From Cryptomeria japonica (taxonomy: Eukaryota > Streptophyta > Pinopsida > Cupressales > Cupressaceae): a stretch of DNA of 64,000 bases. A model generated the notes under the pieces. That model saw only the letters and a list, made by a program, of their open reading frames with translations. It had not been told where the DNA came from and did no database searches. Positions 1-12,629 of this stretch are shown piece after piece; position 1 is the first letter of the stretch, and each line of letters opens with the position of its first letter. The translations under genes and the position numbers were made by a program. The stretch covers positions 113,523,933 to 113,587,932 of the forward strand of contig NC_081410.1 of the NCBI RefSeq assembly GCF_030272615.1, in the 5' to 3' direction.

Positions 1-603
1 GGCTAGTGTGATGACACAAGTGTATACACCTAGGAGGTAGATGTTTTTGTATTAAATATAAGGGGAAAATAATTACAATAACATATGTTATCGAACTATA
101 CTCTATTTAATAGAGTCCCATTAATGAACACAAAAATATACATTACTATATAAATATGACTTATGTACAAAACATTATCCCATGTACTGTATTGCAAAAT
201 GGGGCCTATACATGTAAGATATATACAACATAGTTCATATAAAAATAGATACAAATGAACTGATGATTGTGCATAATCTTTATTGTTCAACCTAGGAAGT
301 CTATCTAAGGGGGCCTTCCATCCAAATGATAATTTTTTCGAGAACATGACATTGGTCATGTCACTACTAGTTGGGCCTGGTACAAGCACTCTATCTTTTT
401 CCTTCATTAATCATGTTCATGAAAGCTTCTCATGCATTGACAAAGGGGTATCTTTCAATGTTGAATTTGGACCATATATATCCATGTGACAACTTGGATA
501 GGTGGAACCTGGTAATACCATCTTCTATAAACTTCTTAAACTTCTTCCTGCAAATCTCATTACAATGGAAACTTGCAATCAATATTTTGAATAATGAGTC
601 TCC
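1..603. other. Unassigned AT-rich flank
   Basis: I see no recognisable gene or element boundary here. Short open frames exist on both strands, but none contains a motif I can name. A minus-strand frame through 480-600 reads like a basic, possibly coding remnant and may be the downstream part of the LINE remnant to its right. I cannot support that further. Confidence 0.3.
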
Positions 604-1130
604 TTAGAGACTCCATAATAAGCCTATCATTTCCTTGATACTATTCCTCATTCCTAATATTCTAAATAGTCCAAATAATTTCACAAGATAAGAGGGACTA
701 GAAGAGATTACTTTCTTTCTTAATGCATTTAATGTAACCAGATACAACATCATGCTAATTAAAACCAATAGAAATATTAATCCCAAAGATATTCCAAATT
801 TCCTTAGCAATGGTACAATAAAAAACATATGCATAGAAAAATCAACAACCTTGCAAATTTTACACATCAATATCTTGTTGTTTAGATTCAATAGGAAGTC
901 TATGAAGGTTAAAAAGCCCTTTGGAGCCTTTCTTTTTAGGTGTAATGTTTTTGTCCCATAACCAAGTGAAGACTTTTTGTCATTCATCATTACTACAATT
1001 CAAGTGCCATAGAGAGTTAACATGAATAATCAAATCAGAATTAGAACAAAAAGCACCATAAACCATTTTATCTTTGGTATTCATTAGTGGGAAACCATCC
1101 ACCTAGGTCAAGGATCTATATTTGTCTACA
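604..1130 (-). pseudogene. LINE remnant: zf-RVT-like region
   Basis: Read on the minus strand with frame changes, this stretch gives a W..LWDKNITPK motif near 960-940. It is followed by a hydrophobic run, a short Leu-Pro-Ile segment, a Cys-X2-Cys pair (MCKICK) and an aromatic-rich tail ending in a KEIWNIFG-like string. That order matches the zinc-finger region (zf-RVT) that follows RT in plant L1-type LINEs. Several stops and frameshifts break it. No RT or RNase H is visible next to it, so it is a small fragment. The family call rests on motif order only. Confidence 0.4.
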
Positions 1131-1228
1131 ACCTCATCACATGGTTTGGTGAGTTGAAGATAGAGACAAGCCTCCCTTAGCATAGAATATGTTCTCCAGT
1201 TGGAAGGGGGTAGATGATACTTTTGGTT

Positions 1229-1580
1229 GATAGTATTTTGGTTTCATTGATCCTCATCTATGACATCTCCAAGAGCCCAAATCTAATTTTCATGGTAATC
1301 TTCATATTATAGGATGTGATGCATTACATGGCTTGAAAGATTTTATGCATACATGGACTATGGCAAAGATGAAAATTAAATTGGAAAGTATTGCATACAT
1401 TGTAAGGTTTCAGATACAAGAAATCATCCGTTCACCTATAATAATGGGGTGCATAGTAATTGTAGTGTTGTGTATGCAATAAAAAGTGTGTTGGGTATAT
1501 AATTGGTTTGTAATTATATGGATAAAATAATTTACATAATTAATCTAGGGTAATAATTGAATCTAAATATTTAAACATAA
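1229..1580. repeat. Left arm of a ~350-bp inverted repeat
   Basis: The reverse complement of this segment aligns by eye with 7420-7775. Both contain the shared strings GATAGTATTTTGGTTTCAT, GACATCTCCAAGAGC and CTAGGGTAATAATTGAAT. The arm stops at the point where the LINE-like element at 1598-3294 is inserted. Part of the same repeat (GAAGATTAC...GATGTCATGGA...AAAATGAAACCAAAA) recurs near 11837-11925, so it is dispersed. No target duplication was found at the outer ends, so I cannot say whether the arms are terminal repeats of a DNA transposon. Confidence 0.7.
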
Positions 1581-1597
1581 TTAACCTAAATTAAGTT

Positions 1598-3294
1598 TTT
1601 GATTATGGGAAAACATGTTTTGAGGGGACCCAAAACCCCTTACAATAGGTTTTGAAGGGACCCGAAACCCTCAGATTTTACCAAAATCTGGAACCCATAG
1701 AATAACGCTGCCACATAAATCAAACCATGAAAACCAACAGCCCTAACACAGCTAACCTGACAAAAGCCAACCGAACACCAACACTGCCACAAGTAGAAAG
1801 AGCCAGCCAGACACTTAAGATATGATCAAGACAAAAAATGTTGGCCACACCAAAAAGGCTACAACCTTAACCTTAAGAAATAGTGACGAGGTTTAACAGG
1901 AACCCTCAGCCAAACAATAGGGATGTTCCCAACTCCCTTAACCTGAGACAAAGAATCAAAACACCAAAAAAGCAACCTAGCCCATACCCAAAAACAACCA
2001 CTGTCTAAACTGGGCCCTTGAAAACTATTAGCTTCCAACCAAACAAGATTAAACATAAAAGATAAAACATGTTGAAAAGAAACAAGGGGATTTTGAAAGG
2101 CTTCCCTAACCTTACACCTGGGTTTTGAAATGGCTCCCAGAACCACAAAAAAAGGTTTTGAAGTGGCTCCCTCAACCACCTTGGGCTGAAATAGAGGCCT
2201 TAGAATAACAACATCCAAGCAAACAAACACCACTGAAAACTCCACCTCTATAGGAGAAGACAAGAGAGCTTGAAAGCGTGGATCCGTCAACCAGAAAATA
2301 ACCTACCTCAAGAAAAACCAGGCTCCCATAGCCTGAAGAGATGGGTTTAGCAGTGGAACTCATAACCACCAGGGTGAAGCCCGCAAGAAGAACAACTTCC
2401 AACTACAGAACAAAGTCCAGCAACTTAAGAAAAAACCCATTTCCCTTAGCTAGAACAAAGGGTTTTGACAAGCCCCCATAACCTAATGATCAAGGAGAAA
2501 GAGATCCTCTAGAACCCTAGAAGTCCAGAAAAAGGACAACACCATCGATCCACTAACACCACCCAACCTCCATGGTAGTAAAAAACTCCACCTCCATAGG
2601 AGAGAGGTTTTCTCCAACACTATCCTTCTTCACCTGTGAATAAGGAAGGGCCACCTCACAAGCTGGAGAAAATCTAGGCAACATAGAGAGGGCATACCAA
2701 TAGAATCTGTAAACAAAAGAATGACTATGTAGAAGAGGAAAACCCCTCAATAGATCTTCAACAAAGATTGAGGGAGCAGAAAACACTCCCACCCTCATGG
2801 CCTTGAGCCAAAGTTATAGAAAGAGCATCTCATTCTTAGCAGGAAAAAGAGAAACAATGGGCAAAAAAACCCTAAGACCCAAAACATTAGAAGCCAAAAC
2901 CTAAACAAGGAGGAGAGAACAAGCACAAAAAGGGGCTTCTCCAACCTTGAGATCATCCCAAGACACATCATTGCAGGGAACCCCAAAAATACCATGGGGA
3001 GCCATCATCACTACAGTTCACCAAATGACCAAATGATTTTTGGCTGACGATAGGCAAAGCATGGTGGGAAAACACCAATGCCCTCAAACCCTCGCAACAC
3101 CCTCTCCGGTCTGAAACCACCAACCACTCTGCTTAGACACAAAATAGTTAAAGGGAAAAAGGGACGAGAGTAGGATCATGAAGGAACCCATGACATCCTA
3201 CCCACCATTTGGGTTGCCTTTGTCCTTCTCCCCTGCAGCATCTCCAGCAGTCCTAGCTGCCCCTACCCCTTGCATGTGCTCCATTTTCTAAAAT
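1598..3294 (-). mobile_element. Non-autonomous LINE-like element, copy 1
   Basis: This element lies on the minus strand. It is bounded by a perfect direct repeat, ATTAACCTAAATTAAGTT, at 1580-1597 and 3295-3312, read as a target-site duplication from target-primed insertion. An ATG lies about 10 bases inside the 5' end (codon starting at 3284). The 3' end carries two copies of a GGTTTTGGGTCCC-type motif followed by a short A-rich tail. No RT, endonuclease or RNase H is visible. A second copy at 5212-6868 starts and ends at equivalent points. The equal length suggests a genuine short family rather than random 5' truncation. The tail resembles that of the coding LINE at 41693-51694, which is the likely source of enzymes. 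Reading frames are broken throughout. Confidence 0.75.
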
Positions 3295-3312
3295 ATTAAC
3301 CTAAATTAAGTT

Positions 3313-5194
3313 AACAGTAGGTTGATAGAGATAAAACATGAATATTTGGAAATGTAGATGATAGATACACTTAATTTTGGGAATAATGATGAAGTAACAT
3401 TATTGATTTCATGCTATGATTATGTTCCATAGGCACATAAATTAACACTTTTATTTTAGAAATTGTCTTGATCTTTGTATAGTCTTAAAGTTCATTGTGG
3501 TTAATATTTCAATTCCTCATGTTTGAACCTAAGTGCCACAACATCGATCTCATTCATTGGATGAACATGGTTGAAAGTGGGAAGGACTTGGAAAAATTTG
3601 TAGAGATATGTTACCCTTCACATTCCTTGTGCCTAAATCTACCAAGGTAGTGTTTACAAACATTGTTGGGGAAATTACTAGACCATTAAGGCAAGTTATC
3701 CTATGTAAAGCCCTTTGATATACTAACTTAAGACACTAAGTGTACTTGAAAATAACATATATATAAATATGCATTTGTGATTTAAATGGTTTTGATGCAA
3801 TGCATTATTTTTTATCTTAAAAGCTAAAATATGTCTAGAATCACTATTTCCTTGTGCCACCATCTTAACCATAAATTTCTTTAAATACCAAAATATAGTT
3901 AAATGTTTTACAAAAAAATACCAAGCCAGCTCATAATGACTAGTACAATTTTGAATTGAAATTTGAATGCTTGAGTCAAAGGTTCAATCACTCAATTTAC
4001 AAAATTGATTTTAGACTATTGATTTTCATTGAGGCCAATACAATAAAGGTCATTAGATTATATTTTAAATCAATGGTGGCAACTAAATATTGTTGATATA
4101 ACCTAAAGTAAGTAATAATTATGATATATTATTGGCGAATTAATTTAGATTTCTACAATAAATTATAAAGTGGCGAATCCTTGAGTTAAAAAAAACCAAA
4201 CAAATAAATCCTCTAGCGATTTAAATAACACTAAAATAAAAATTTGTAAAAATAAAAAAATAGCCAATTATTAGCCACTAAAATTTTCACTGATTTGTAT
4301 TATTCTTTATGTTCTTTAAATAAGTGACATTTTAATTTAAAATAATTTATATTATTTATTATAATTTAGTTTTAAATTTTTATATTTATTTAATTAATTG
4401 GTAATATAATTGTCAATTTGATTTAAATATTTTGAATATTTGATTTAGATTATGATTTTGAGTCATTTAGTAATTTTTCTAGTTTAAATATTAGAGATTA
4501 TTTAAATTCAATTACATTTATTTTTGTATATTTATTATTTTCAAAATAATTATTCTTATTTTTAGCTTATTTTTGTATTCATAAATTCAATACAATTTGA
4601 TTTGGATATCTACACACACACATATATCTATTTCTTTTTATATTTATTTGAATTTTGTTTATTATAAAAAAAATTCTTAATTAATTAAATCTACATTAAT
4701 TGATATTTTATTTATAAATATATGTTCTTTTTTATTTTTTTTAAACCTTTAGGATACAAGAAAATAATTTTTTCCTATCAAAATCTAAAATAAAGGAGAA
4801 TTTATTTTTCAAGAAAGATGAGAAATGAAACTCTTATATTATTTAACCCATCTTTTTCAGATTTAAACAAAATATGTATATTATTTAAATTATGTTTTTC
4901 ATCTACATTTTCTCATAGAAAAAAATAAAACATGCGTGCAAATAAAAACCCTCCCCTTCTTTTCCCATTTTTGCAAAACATGAAAATAAGCATCAAGAAA
5001 GAAAGGAAGATTGGAACCTGGATCTGCAAGATGAGTGTAATCCTTATTGTTGATTCAAACTATGAAATCCTTGCTCTTGATTTCCAGCTATCCTCCTTCA
5101 ATCCTCTTCCTACAACCTTGTAAAGATCTTCTCCCAAACCTCTAAAATCCTATCTCATTCTATGAAATATGTTTACAAAATTTCTTCTACAACT
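3313..5194. other. AT-rich spacer, no gene seen
   Basis: This is low-complexity AT-rich DNA, especially 4080-4930, with no coding frame, terminal repeat or RNA gene that I can recognise. It separates the two oppositely oriented LINE-like copies. Confidence 0.5.
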
Positions 5195-5211
5195 AACATA
5201 GTTAAAAGCAA

Positions 5212-6868
5212 TCTTTTTTCCAAGAGTATCGAAGATGGAGTGCAGAGGGAGAATAGGGAGTGATCTTAGGGTTTCTGTAGGTGGGGACGTTCAGGGAGGC
5301 AAAGATAACCCAGATGCAGATGGTTGGAGGGGACTTCTTGTTGGCCCTTTATCTTTGTCTTGGCTAGTGGGTTGGGCCTTTTTAGGCTTAGCTCCGTGTT
5401 TTGTGTGTAGGGGTGTGTGTGGGGCAGTGACGGCTTCTCGTGTTCTCCCTTCTGGCTCGTTCTCTGATAACCTAGTTGTGGGTGCCCTCTTTTTATATCA
5501 TGTTTGGAGTGCGTGGTTGTGTGGATAGTTGTACAAGTGCCACTTTGGGTATTGGCATTCAGTTTGGTAAGGATTTTTTGTGCCCCTAGTCTGAGTTGGG
5601 GTTCTTTTCACTTGCTGCTCTTTGCTACTTCTTGCTTGGGCCTTTGTTTTTTTTGGGTGTGCCGATTGTCAAAGGACTTAGAGGGCTTTGGCTCCCGTCC
5701 TTTTCAATTGTTAATGGGATTGTCCATGTTGTCTTTCCTAAGTACTCTCTCTATTTTCCTTCTCATGGGTTGTCTACAACTTTGTGTATTAAGGGGACTC
5801 CATCTCCTATAGAGGTGGAGATGTGTTTTGTTTGTAAGCCTTTGAGTGGATGTATGGAGTTCTATTGGGTGGCTATTTTTTGGTCATGCTTTGGCTGCCC
5901 CTTTGGTGTTGGAGCTCTCCTCCCATGTAGATATGGGTGCAGTTGTGGTTTCTACAATCACCCCTTGTCCTCTATTTTCTTGTGTATGACTGGAGGCCTT
6001 TTTGGTTTTCTACTATTATGGTTTTGGGAGCCATGCTAAAATTTAGTGCGTTTAGTTTGGGGAGCTTGTTAAAACCCCTTGGTGTCGTTATAGGTTATGG
6101 GATCCTTGTGAAAACCCTTGTTATTTTGTTTCAGAGGAAGGTTAAGGGAGCCCTTTTAAAGCCCTTGTATTTTCCAATGATGGGGTCTAGTCTTCCATGG
6201 CTATATCTTTTGACTCGTGGGTATCTTCATGATGAGGGTTATTTTTTCCCTATCTTTCTTGGTTCCATGGCTTTGTTTGTTGTGATTCATGTTTTGCATC
6301 TTGTGGTTACGCTGGTTCTCCCTATTTAGGTGGTCCTATCTTCTATGGAGGGGGAGATGGAAGTGGCTGGATTCGACCTTTCTTCTATTGAGGTGGAGTT
6401 GGACGCTACTAGATATGCTTGGAAGTGTTGTTGGGGGGTTGAAAAAACCCATTCATTTGGCCAGAAGTGAGTTATTGATGACATTTCTGATATCTTCTTC
6501 AATTTATATTCTTTGGAGGTGGAGACAGTGAAAAACATATTGCTCATAGTGGGGTTCACTCTCAAGGATAAGGTTGTGGGAGCTTGGATAAAACCCATGA
6601 TTATGGCTGAGAGATCCTTCTTCCCTATGTTCATGTTTGTCTAATTTCTTTTAGGGTGTCTTAGGCATTCTTCTAATGGCACCAATGCTGTAATGCTTAT
6701 TTTGTATTATTAGGTGGTGGTTGGGCTTCTATTTGTCTATGTTGTATCTTTCTGTAGCATTTCTTTGTTGGTTTCGGATCCATAAAAAATACGAAGGTTT
6801 CGGGTCCCTTCAAAAATTGTTGTATGGAGTTTTGGGTCCCCTTGAAACCCATTTTATCCTTAATCAAA
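5212..6868 (+). mobile_element. Non-autonomous LINE-like element, copy 2
   Basis: This copy is on the plus strand and is flanked by an imperfect 17-bp duplication: AACATAGTTAAAAGCAA at 5195-5211 and AACATAGTTTGAAGCAA at 6869-6885, 15 of 17 matching. The ATG at 5235 begins a frame related to copy 1, with a shared acidic and Gly-rich opening including GKDNPDADG versus DKGNPNGG. Four copies of a 17-bp CTCCTATAGAGGTGGAG-like motif lie at 5804, 6340, 6382 and 6508. The 3' end carries GGTTTCGGGTCCC and GTTTTGGGTCCCC motifs before ATCAAAAA. No RT is present. Its TSD differs from that of copy 1, so the two copies inserted independently. Confidence 0.75.
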
Positions 6869-7308
6869 AACATAGTTTGAAGCAAATTTATTAATAATTA
6901 AAAGACTACTTTATCACATAAAATAGTTAACTCCCTTTTTCAAAAATCTAGTATTCAATATATAGAAAAGGAGAGTCATTTCCCACTACAATAATAAATA
7001 ATTTATTTAGAGATTCCTTTCCCAAAATTATTCCATGCAGAATTATTATTGTCATATTCTATGACATATTCCTTTTGGCTTGTTATAGTGGGGGTTACAG
7101 TTGTCCATTGCATCCAAAAATTTGAATTTGAAATTCTTTTCTAGAATCTTCTCATTTTCTTACACCACGTTATCAATTAATATATTGAGAAAATAAGTAA
7201 TTTCCATGTAATTTATGACCTCATGTGCATGTCACCACAATAAAATTCTTTTTATTTAAATTTTTTTCAACTTTATTTAGTTTATCATCTTTAACTAACA
7301 TTACTCAT

Positions 7309-7325
7309 AAAACAACAACAACAAC

Positions 7326-7356
<31 letters not shown>

Positions 7357-7380
7357 CGCAGCAGTAGTAGTAGTAGTAGT
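7309..7380. repeat. Compound microsatellite (CAA)n-(TAG)n
   Basis: A short CAA run is followed by about 18 TAG/AGT triplets, interrupted once by CGCAGC. It creates a spurious poly-serine frame on the plus strand. It lies in the spacer between LINE-like copy 2 and the right inverted-repeat arm. Confidence 0.95.
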
Positions 7381-7419
7381 AAGAAGTCTTATCAAGGTCT
7401 AAAAGAGGGTTATGACAAA

Positions 7420-7775
7420 TTATGTTTAATTATTTGCATTCAATTATTACCCTAGATTATATATGTAAATTAGTTTATCCATATAGCATAATTATTTATA
7501 GATGAATTACACCTAACACACTTTCTATTGCAAGCACAACACTGCAACTAAGTTATGCACCACATTATTACGGGTAAACACATGATTTCTTGTACCTAAA
7601 ACCTTATAATGTATGCAACACTTTCCAATTTAATTTGCATCTTCATCTATGCATAAAATTCTTTCAAGCTATGTAGTGCATCACATCCTATAATGTCAAG
7701 ATTACCATGAAAATTAGATTTGAGCTCTTGGAGATGTCATGGATGAGGAAAATGAAACCAAAATACTATCATTGT
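7420..7775. repeat. Right arm of the ~350-bp inverted repeat
   Basis: This is the reverse-complement partner of 1229-1580, with the same landmark strings in inverted order. Between it and LINE-like copy 2 lie about 530 bases absent from the left side, including the microsatellite. The spacing of the two arms from the LINE copies is therefore not symmetrical. Confidence 0.7.
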
Positions 7776-10700
7776 CATTCAAATTAACAAATAATATTAT
7801 TGTTAAAATAATGATGATTTAATTTCTTAAAGTTTCTATGTAAGAAGGTTTGATTGAAGGGAGTTAAATCAAATTCTCTTAGATAGAACCTATTAAGCTT
7901 AAATGTTAATCTAATGAAATCTCCTTCACACCTATTTAAATGTTCACATTTTTTTTCTTCATTTTTAAAAAAATAAATAAAATTATTTAAAAATGTCATT
8001 TTGTAAATATATAATCATTAATATTACTTTTCAAAAATCATAATATGTATTATATCGTTTAATTTTATATCAAAATTACATAGAGAAACAATACAAAACC
8101 AATGCAAAAATGAACAAATCCAGGGAAATAAACATGGCGTAGGAAGTAAGAGTACTACCAACATGACAGAAATGAAATGCTACAGGGGGGGAGGATGTAG
8201 AGTGAGAACGCAGCAATATAAAAGGAAGGGATCCAACATAGCAAGCCAAAAGTCCTATCAAGGAAAGAATAAAATTGAAATTGCATAGCACATATATTAG
8301 AAGGTAGTGCATAGGTTTCAAAGACTACGCAACATCTATACAAGAAATGCCAATATAGTCCTAGTGCTCAGGAAAGCAACAAATGATGCTTAACAACCAT
8401 TAGGTTAAATTAAACTCTACAATTTGTGCAATGGGAAGAGATCTAGAAGTTGTCAAATGAACAGTTTACATCTAATGTGCATAAATTTGATGCATGGTAC
8501 ACAAGATGGATTCCCCATGTCTTATAAAGGTGCACTCGGATCTCCAAAGCAAAGTAATTAAATGATCTTTTTGTGCCATAAATTCATGACCATAATTTTA
8601 TAAGAAGATCATAAAATCAAATAGTGCTAGATCAATTCATATTTAAAAACAAATTCATGAACAAGGAAGAAAGTTGTAGTCATTCGAGAATTGAGCTGCA
8701 AAAAAGGTGAGAAAATTTAAATAGTAAAGGGGTTATTTTTAACAAGTTGTTGCTTAATCATGGGTAGCATGGATGTTTTTTAATGTATTTGCACAAATTA
8801 TTTCTAGTTTTGTTGGTCAGCTTGTATGTGTTCTGATAAATGTATCATGTGGGGTTGATTTATTTTTTCTTGAGGATGTAATTTTTACTATGTATTTAGT
8901 AGTGATGACAAAGTACAATTATTGTTCTAAGTTGTTGGTTGTACATATCAAAGTTTAGATTTAGTTATAGTATAATTTGATTTCAAAATCTAATATCATG
9001 GTCATGTTTCTATTAAAGGAATAACATATAATTTTCTTTAGAATTGATTTTGTTAGTTGATGTACAACCCACCTCACTTTGTTTTCAATCAGTCAAATTT
9101 TATACTTCAAGACAAATATGATTATTTTTAGTTATTTGATTAATTTTCCACCTAAAAGTTGAGGGGAACATTTATATCTTGAATCTTATTCAAGTGTATT
9201 GGTGGCTCACAAAATTGTAGCTCTTATTTTCTAGGAAAGACACACAATACTTATGTAGAAGGCAATCATACTACACAAGTATAGGGGTAGAAACAAATCG
9301 AAAATATATTGGAGAACTTAGAGGGTAAGTGATGAGATAGGGATAATCATCTTTTTCTTTAAGATCCACAAATCTTGGTAGGGTGATCCTTGAGATATCA
9401 TATAAGATATTAAAGAGACAAAAAAAATAATCGTTAACTCAAATACTCTATTGACATCCATAATTAGGCCTTAAGGCTTCATTATTAAACTTTTTGACAC
9501 AAGAATGTACATGGAAACATGAATATAAATAGGTTAATAAAACTCTTGATTATTTCCCCTAACATTACTTACACATGTGCATCTTCGAGGCAACACTAGC
9601 ATGATCATGTGAGAAAATATGTCAATTTGAGCCTACTTAAGACATCAATTGGTTTATATTACTAAATCATGCAAATGAGTAGTAACTAATAACTATTCCC
9701 ACACTAAGAAAGGTAATTAGAAACGTAATATACAAGAAAGAAGGATAGTGGTATGGGGTTTCAATACAATGAGAGATATTAAATTACATAAATATAAGAA
9801 AATGAAACATTCACATACAAGCATACTTTAACATTCATCTCTAATCAAGAAGATCCCACATGTATTAAGAGAAATATTAATAGAAACCCTTTACAACACT
9901 TTACAACTATGTCAAGCTAACTAGTTCTTAAACCATACATATCAATAAGGGTGACATGAGAGAATTTGTAGCACAATACCTCCTAAGTAATCATTACTGG
10001 CCATGGAAACATCTAACCATATAACTACTTGGCTATGCTACACCTTTCTACAATTTATAGACACAAAATATCCTTCTCTTATAATGTTGAATCATACTTG
10101 AGAATTATTACTCTATGATACATTCAAGATCCAAGTATAGGAATCACACATGTACATAGAGAAAATTATTTTTGGATTATTACATGGTTACTTGGAATAT
10201 AGTCTAGGAATTTTACCAAGTTCATAAATCAAATATATTTATGAGGACAACCCTCCAAAAGTACATATCAATATTTATTCAATAAATCAATTAATCAATA
10301 CACTCTATATAGCCTTATAACAACATATAAAGAGCTACATATCATGTAAGATAAATAACACTTCACTCTAACCCACACCTACACATTTAACATAGCAACC
10401 ATGAAGCCCTTGAAGAAAAGGACAATGTGAAAATTAGATAAATTACAATAACTCAAATTACCCACTAATAACCCTACACACAACTCCAACACTCCAAAAG
10501 ATTATGCAACATCGAACATAGCCCCATAGGACACCAAAAAAATCAATTATGCTACAAAGCATTATAAGAAAACATCTATAAACATCAATCTTCCATCCCC
10601 AACTATAAATGATTGAAAATCATACACAATCCATTCCCTTGGCCATAGCTAACCAACTAACTTCAGCTCATCTAAACACCCCACACATAACTATGCAGAA

Positions 10701-11819
10701 GTAAACCAAGGTTCTTCCCTTTCATTGTGGATTATAATGAATATCATTAACACTTTTCTTGTTTTCTCTAGTATTCACCACCATACCTCCTATAGCTACA
10801 ACCTCAATTTTTATCATCACCAAGCTTAATCTTGGTCAAAATTGATTTCATGCACTATACAAAAAAGTTAATGATTTCATGCTCTTCAATATACAAATCT
10901 TACACTTAAAAGTAGAATTTTAAATATACAATTAATCTGCATTTCATGTATGTTTCTTAAATATACAATTAATCAGCATTTCATGTTATCTAATATACTC
11001 TTTTTGAAAAATCTGAAAACACGTGCAATGAATAGAATACACAGAAAAGAAATTGATTGCTGCAGTAAATAATAACACAAATAACATATAAATTTTTATT
11101 CATTCAGATTGAATACACTAAAAACTTCTTGTTCATATGATCCTAAACAATTTTTTGATCACATGATACGGATCAAAAGGGTCAGAGACAAATAATGCAT
11201 TAAAATTGCCTCAATAAATAAAGATTTTGCAGCTAAAAATAGAAGCAGTCACATGCATACTCATGCAAAACTCCAGTTAACTACATCATACAAATTATAT
11301 TTAGAAATTATATATTTATCATTCCAAATATAAGTGCAAAACTGCAGTTAACTCCAGTTAACTGCATAAGTCTACAATTCTGCATGAATTATGATTCCAA
11401 CATCATCTTTGGTGTTGAACAGATTCATAAAATAATCTGGAAGCCTCAAAATCTGAACCTTTGCAGCTTACCATTGTACCTAATCTTATAAACCTACTTA
11501 ATACAATTACACTTCTTGTAAAAGTTAAATACTCATTCACTTATTTCTCTCATCAGGAAGTTATAAGATTTTTTCTTCGTTCTCTTAGAATGAATAAGAC
11601 TCAAAATATTAATTTTTTCTGATTTATAGAAAACAGAGATCAAAATGCTAGATCACAAGAATAAAAGAAGTTTGATTTACAGAAAATAAAGATCAAAACG
11701 CTCACACCCAATAAACTTACCAGCTTCAGAATCAATAACCATATAACTAAAATCCATGTTTATCTAGACGTACTTTCAGAACCCAGCCATTTTCACAATA
11801 TCTGTCAATCTTCTTAAAA
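7776..11819. other. Long AT-rich spacer, no gene seen
   Basis: I find no convincing ORF, LTR pair, tRNA or repeat boundary across about 4 kb, apart from the short direct repeat at 10920-10987 and small ATTAACTCCAG/GCAGTTAACT repetitions near 11270-11365. It may be very old transposon debris beyond recognition by eye. Confidence 0.45.
10920..10987. repeat. Two-copy ~31-bp direct repeat
   Basis: TTAAATATACAATTAATC-[T/A]-GCATTTCATGT occurs at 10920-10950 and again at 10957-10987, separated by six bases. One mismatch is visible inside the unit. Function unknown. Confidence 0.85.
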
Positions 11820-12200
11820 ACAATTCTAAGTGTGAAGATTACTATGGAGATCAGATTTGGCCTCGTGCGGATGTCATGGAAGGGAGAGAAAGTGGATGAA
11901 TCGATCCAGGAAAATGAAACCAAAAAGAGCATCATTCTGCTGCTTTTTCTCAATTTCCCTGAATCGATTCATTAGCTTCCTCACCTCTTTCATGGCTTCC
12001 CAATGGGACAGACATTCATTTACTGATGGAATGGACTGATCTTTGTGGGCATTTATAATTTCAGAATCTGTTTGGGTGAGTGGAGTGTCATTTTCTCTGA
12101 ATGTTTGGTGACCTCCTCCAACGCACATGCACTTTGTTTTTATCTACCGAATTAGAGATCCTTCTCCAACTTCCTTTATATTTGTTTGGTTCAATTAGTT
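11820..12200 (-). pseudogene. Exon-like repeat fragment, unknown product
   Basis: The minus strand carries an 84-codon open frame (12128-11874) with a charged, helix-prone sequence, including HWEAMKEVRKLMNRFREIEK. I do not recognise the family. Its first half (VGGGHQTFREN...TPLTQTDSE) is repeated on the plus strand at about 14480-14640 as VGGGHQTYREN...TPPTQTDSD. Its 3' part overlaps the dispersed repeat also present in the inverted arms. It could be an exon of a transposon or of a multi-copy host gene captured in repeats. No splice model can be supported from the sequence alone. Confidence 0.35.
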
Positions 12201-12629
12201 GGGTGTGACATCGTGTTTGTGTTTGTTTTATTAGTAGAGTTGGAAATTCAGTGCTTAAACTCCTGGATCTATGGAGCCTCGAATGATTCTTAAATATGCT
12301 TTTTTCAGTAATATTTTCATAGAAATCTTTACACTTAATTCTATATTTTTAATATTTGGAGAAAATATTAAAAGATAAAATTGTCACTTCACTTTCCACT
12401 TTGAAGTAGCGGAGTGATTGTCTTTATGCTAATCTTTGGGAATATTTTGTTTTAATTTTTGTTTAACATAAAAAATTAATTTATTTTGTAAATGAGTTAC
12501 AATATAAAAGTATTGTTAATGATTTATGTTTATAAGTTATGTGAGATATTTTACTTGAATTTCGTTGGATGATCTAAATTCAACTTTGATGATGTATCCA
12601 GAGACTATATTGGAATCTCTAGAACAAAT

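Noticed and set aside
5235-6634. Several plus-strand open frames in LINE-like copy 2 as separate genes
   Set aside because: They overlap in different frames, are hydrophobic low-complexity text, and lie within a bounded mobile element. Only the shared N-terminal start is plausible coding.
1598-6868. One large palindrome formed by inverted duplication
   Set aside because: The two LINE-like copies have different flanking duplications, so they are independent insertions.
7225-7455. Plus-strand frame with poly-Ser run
   Set aside because: It is produced by the (TAG)n microsatellite.
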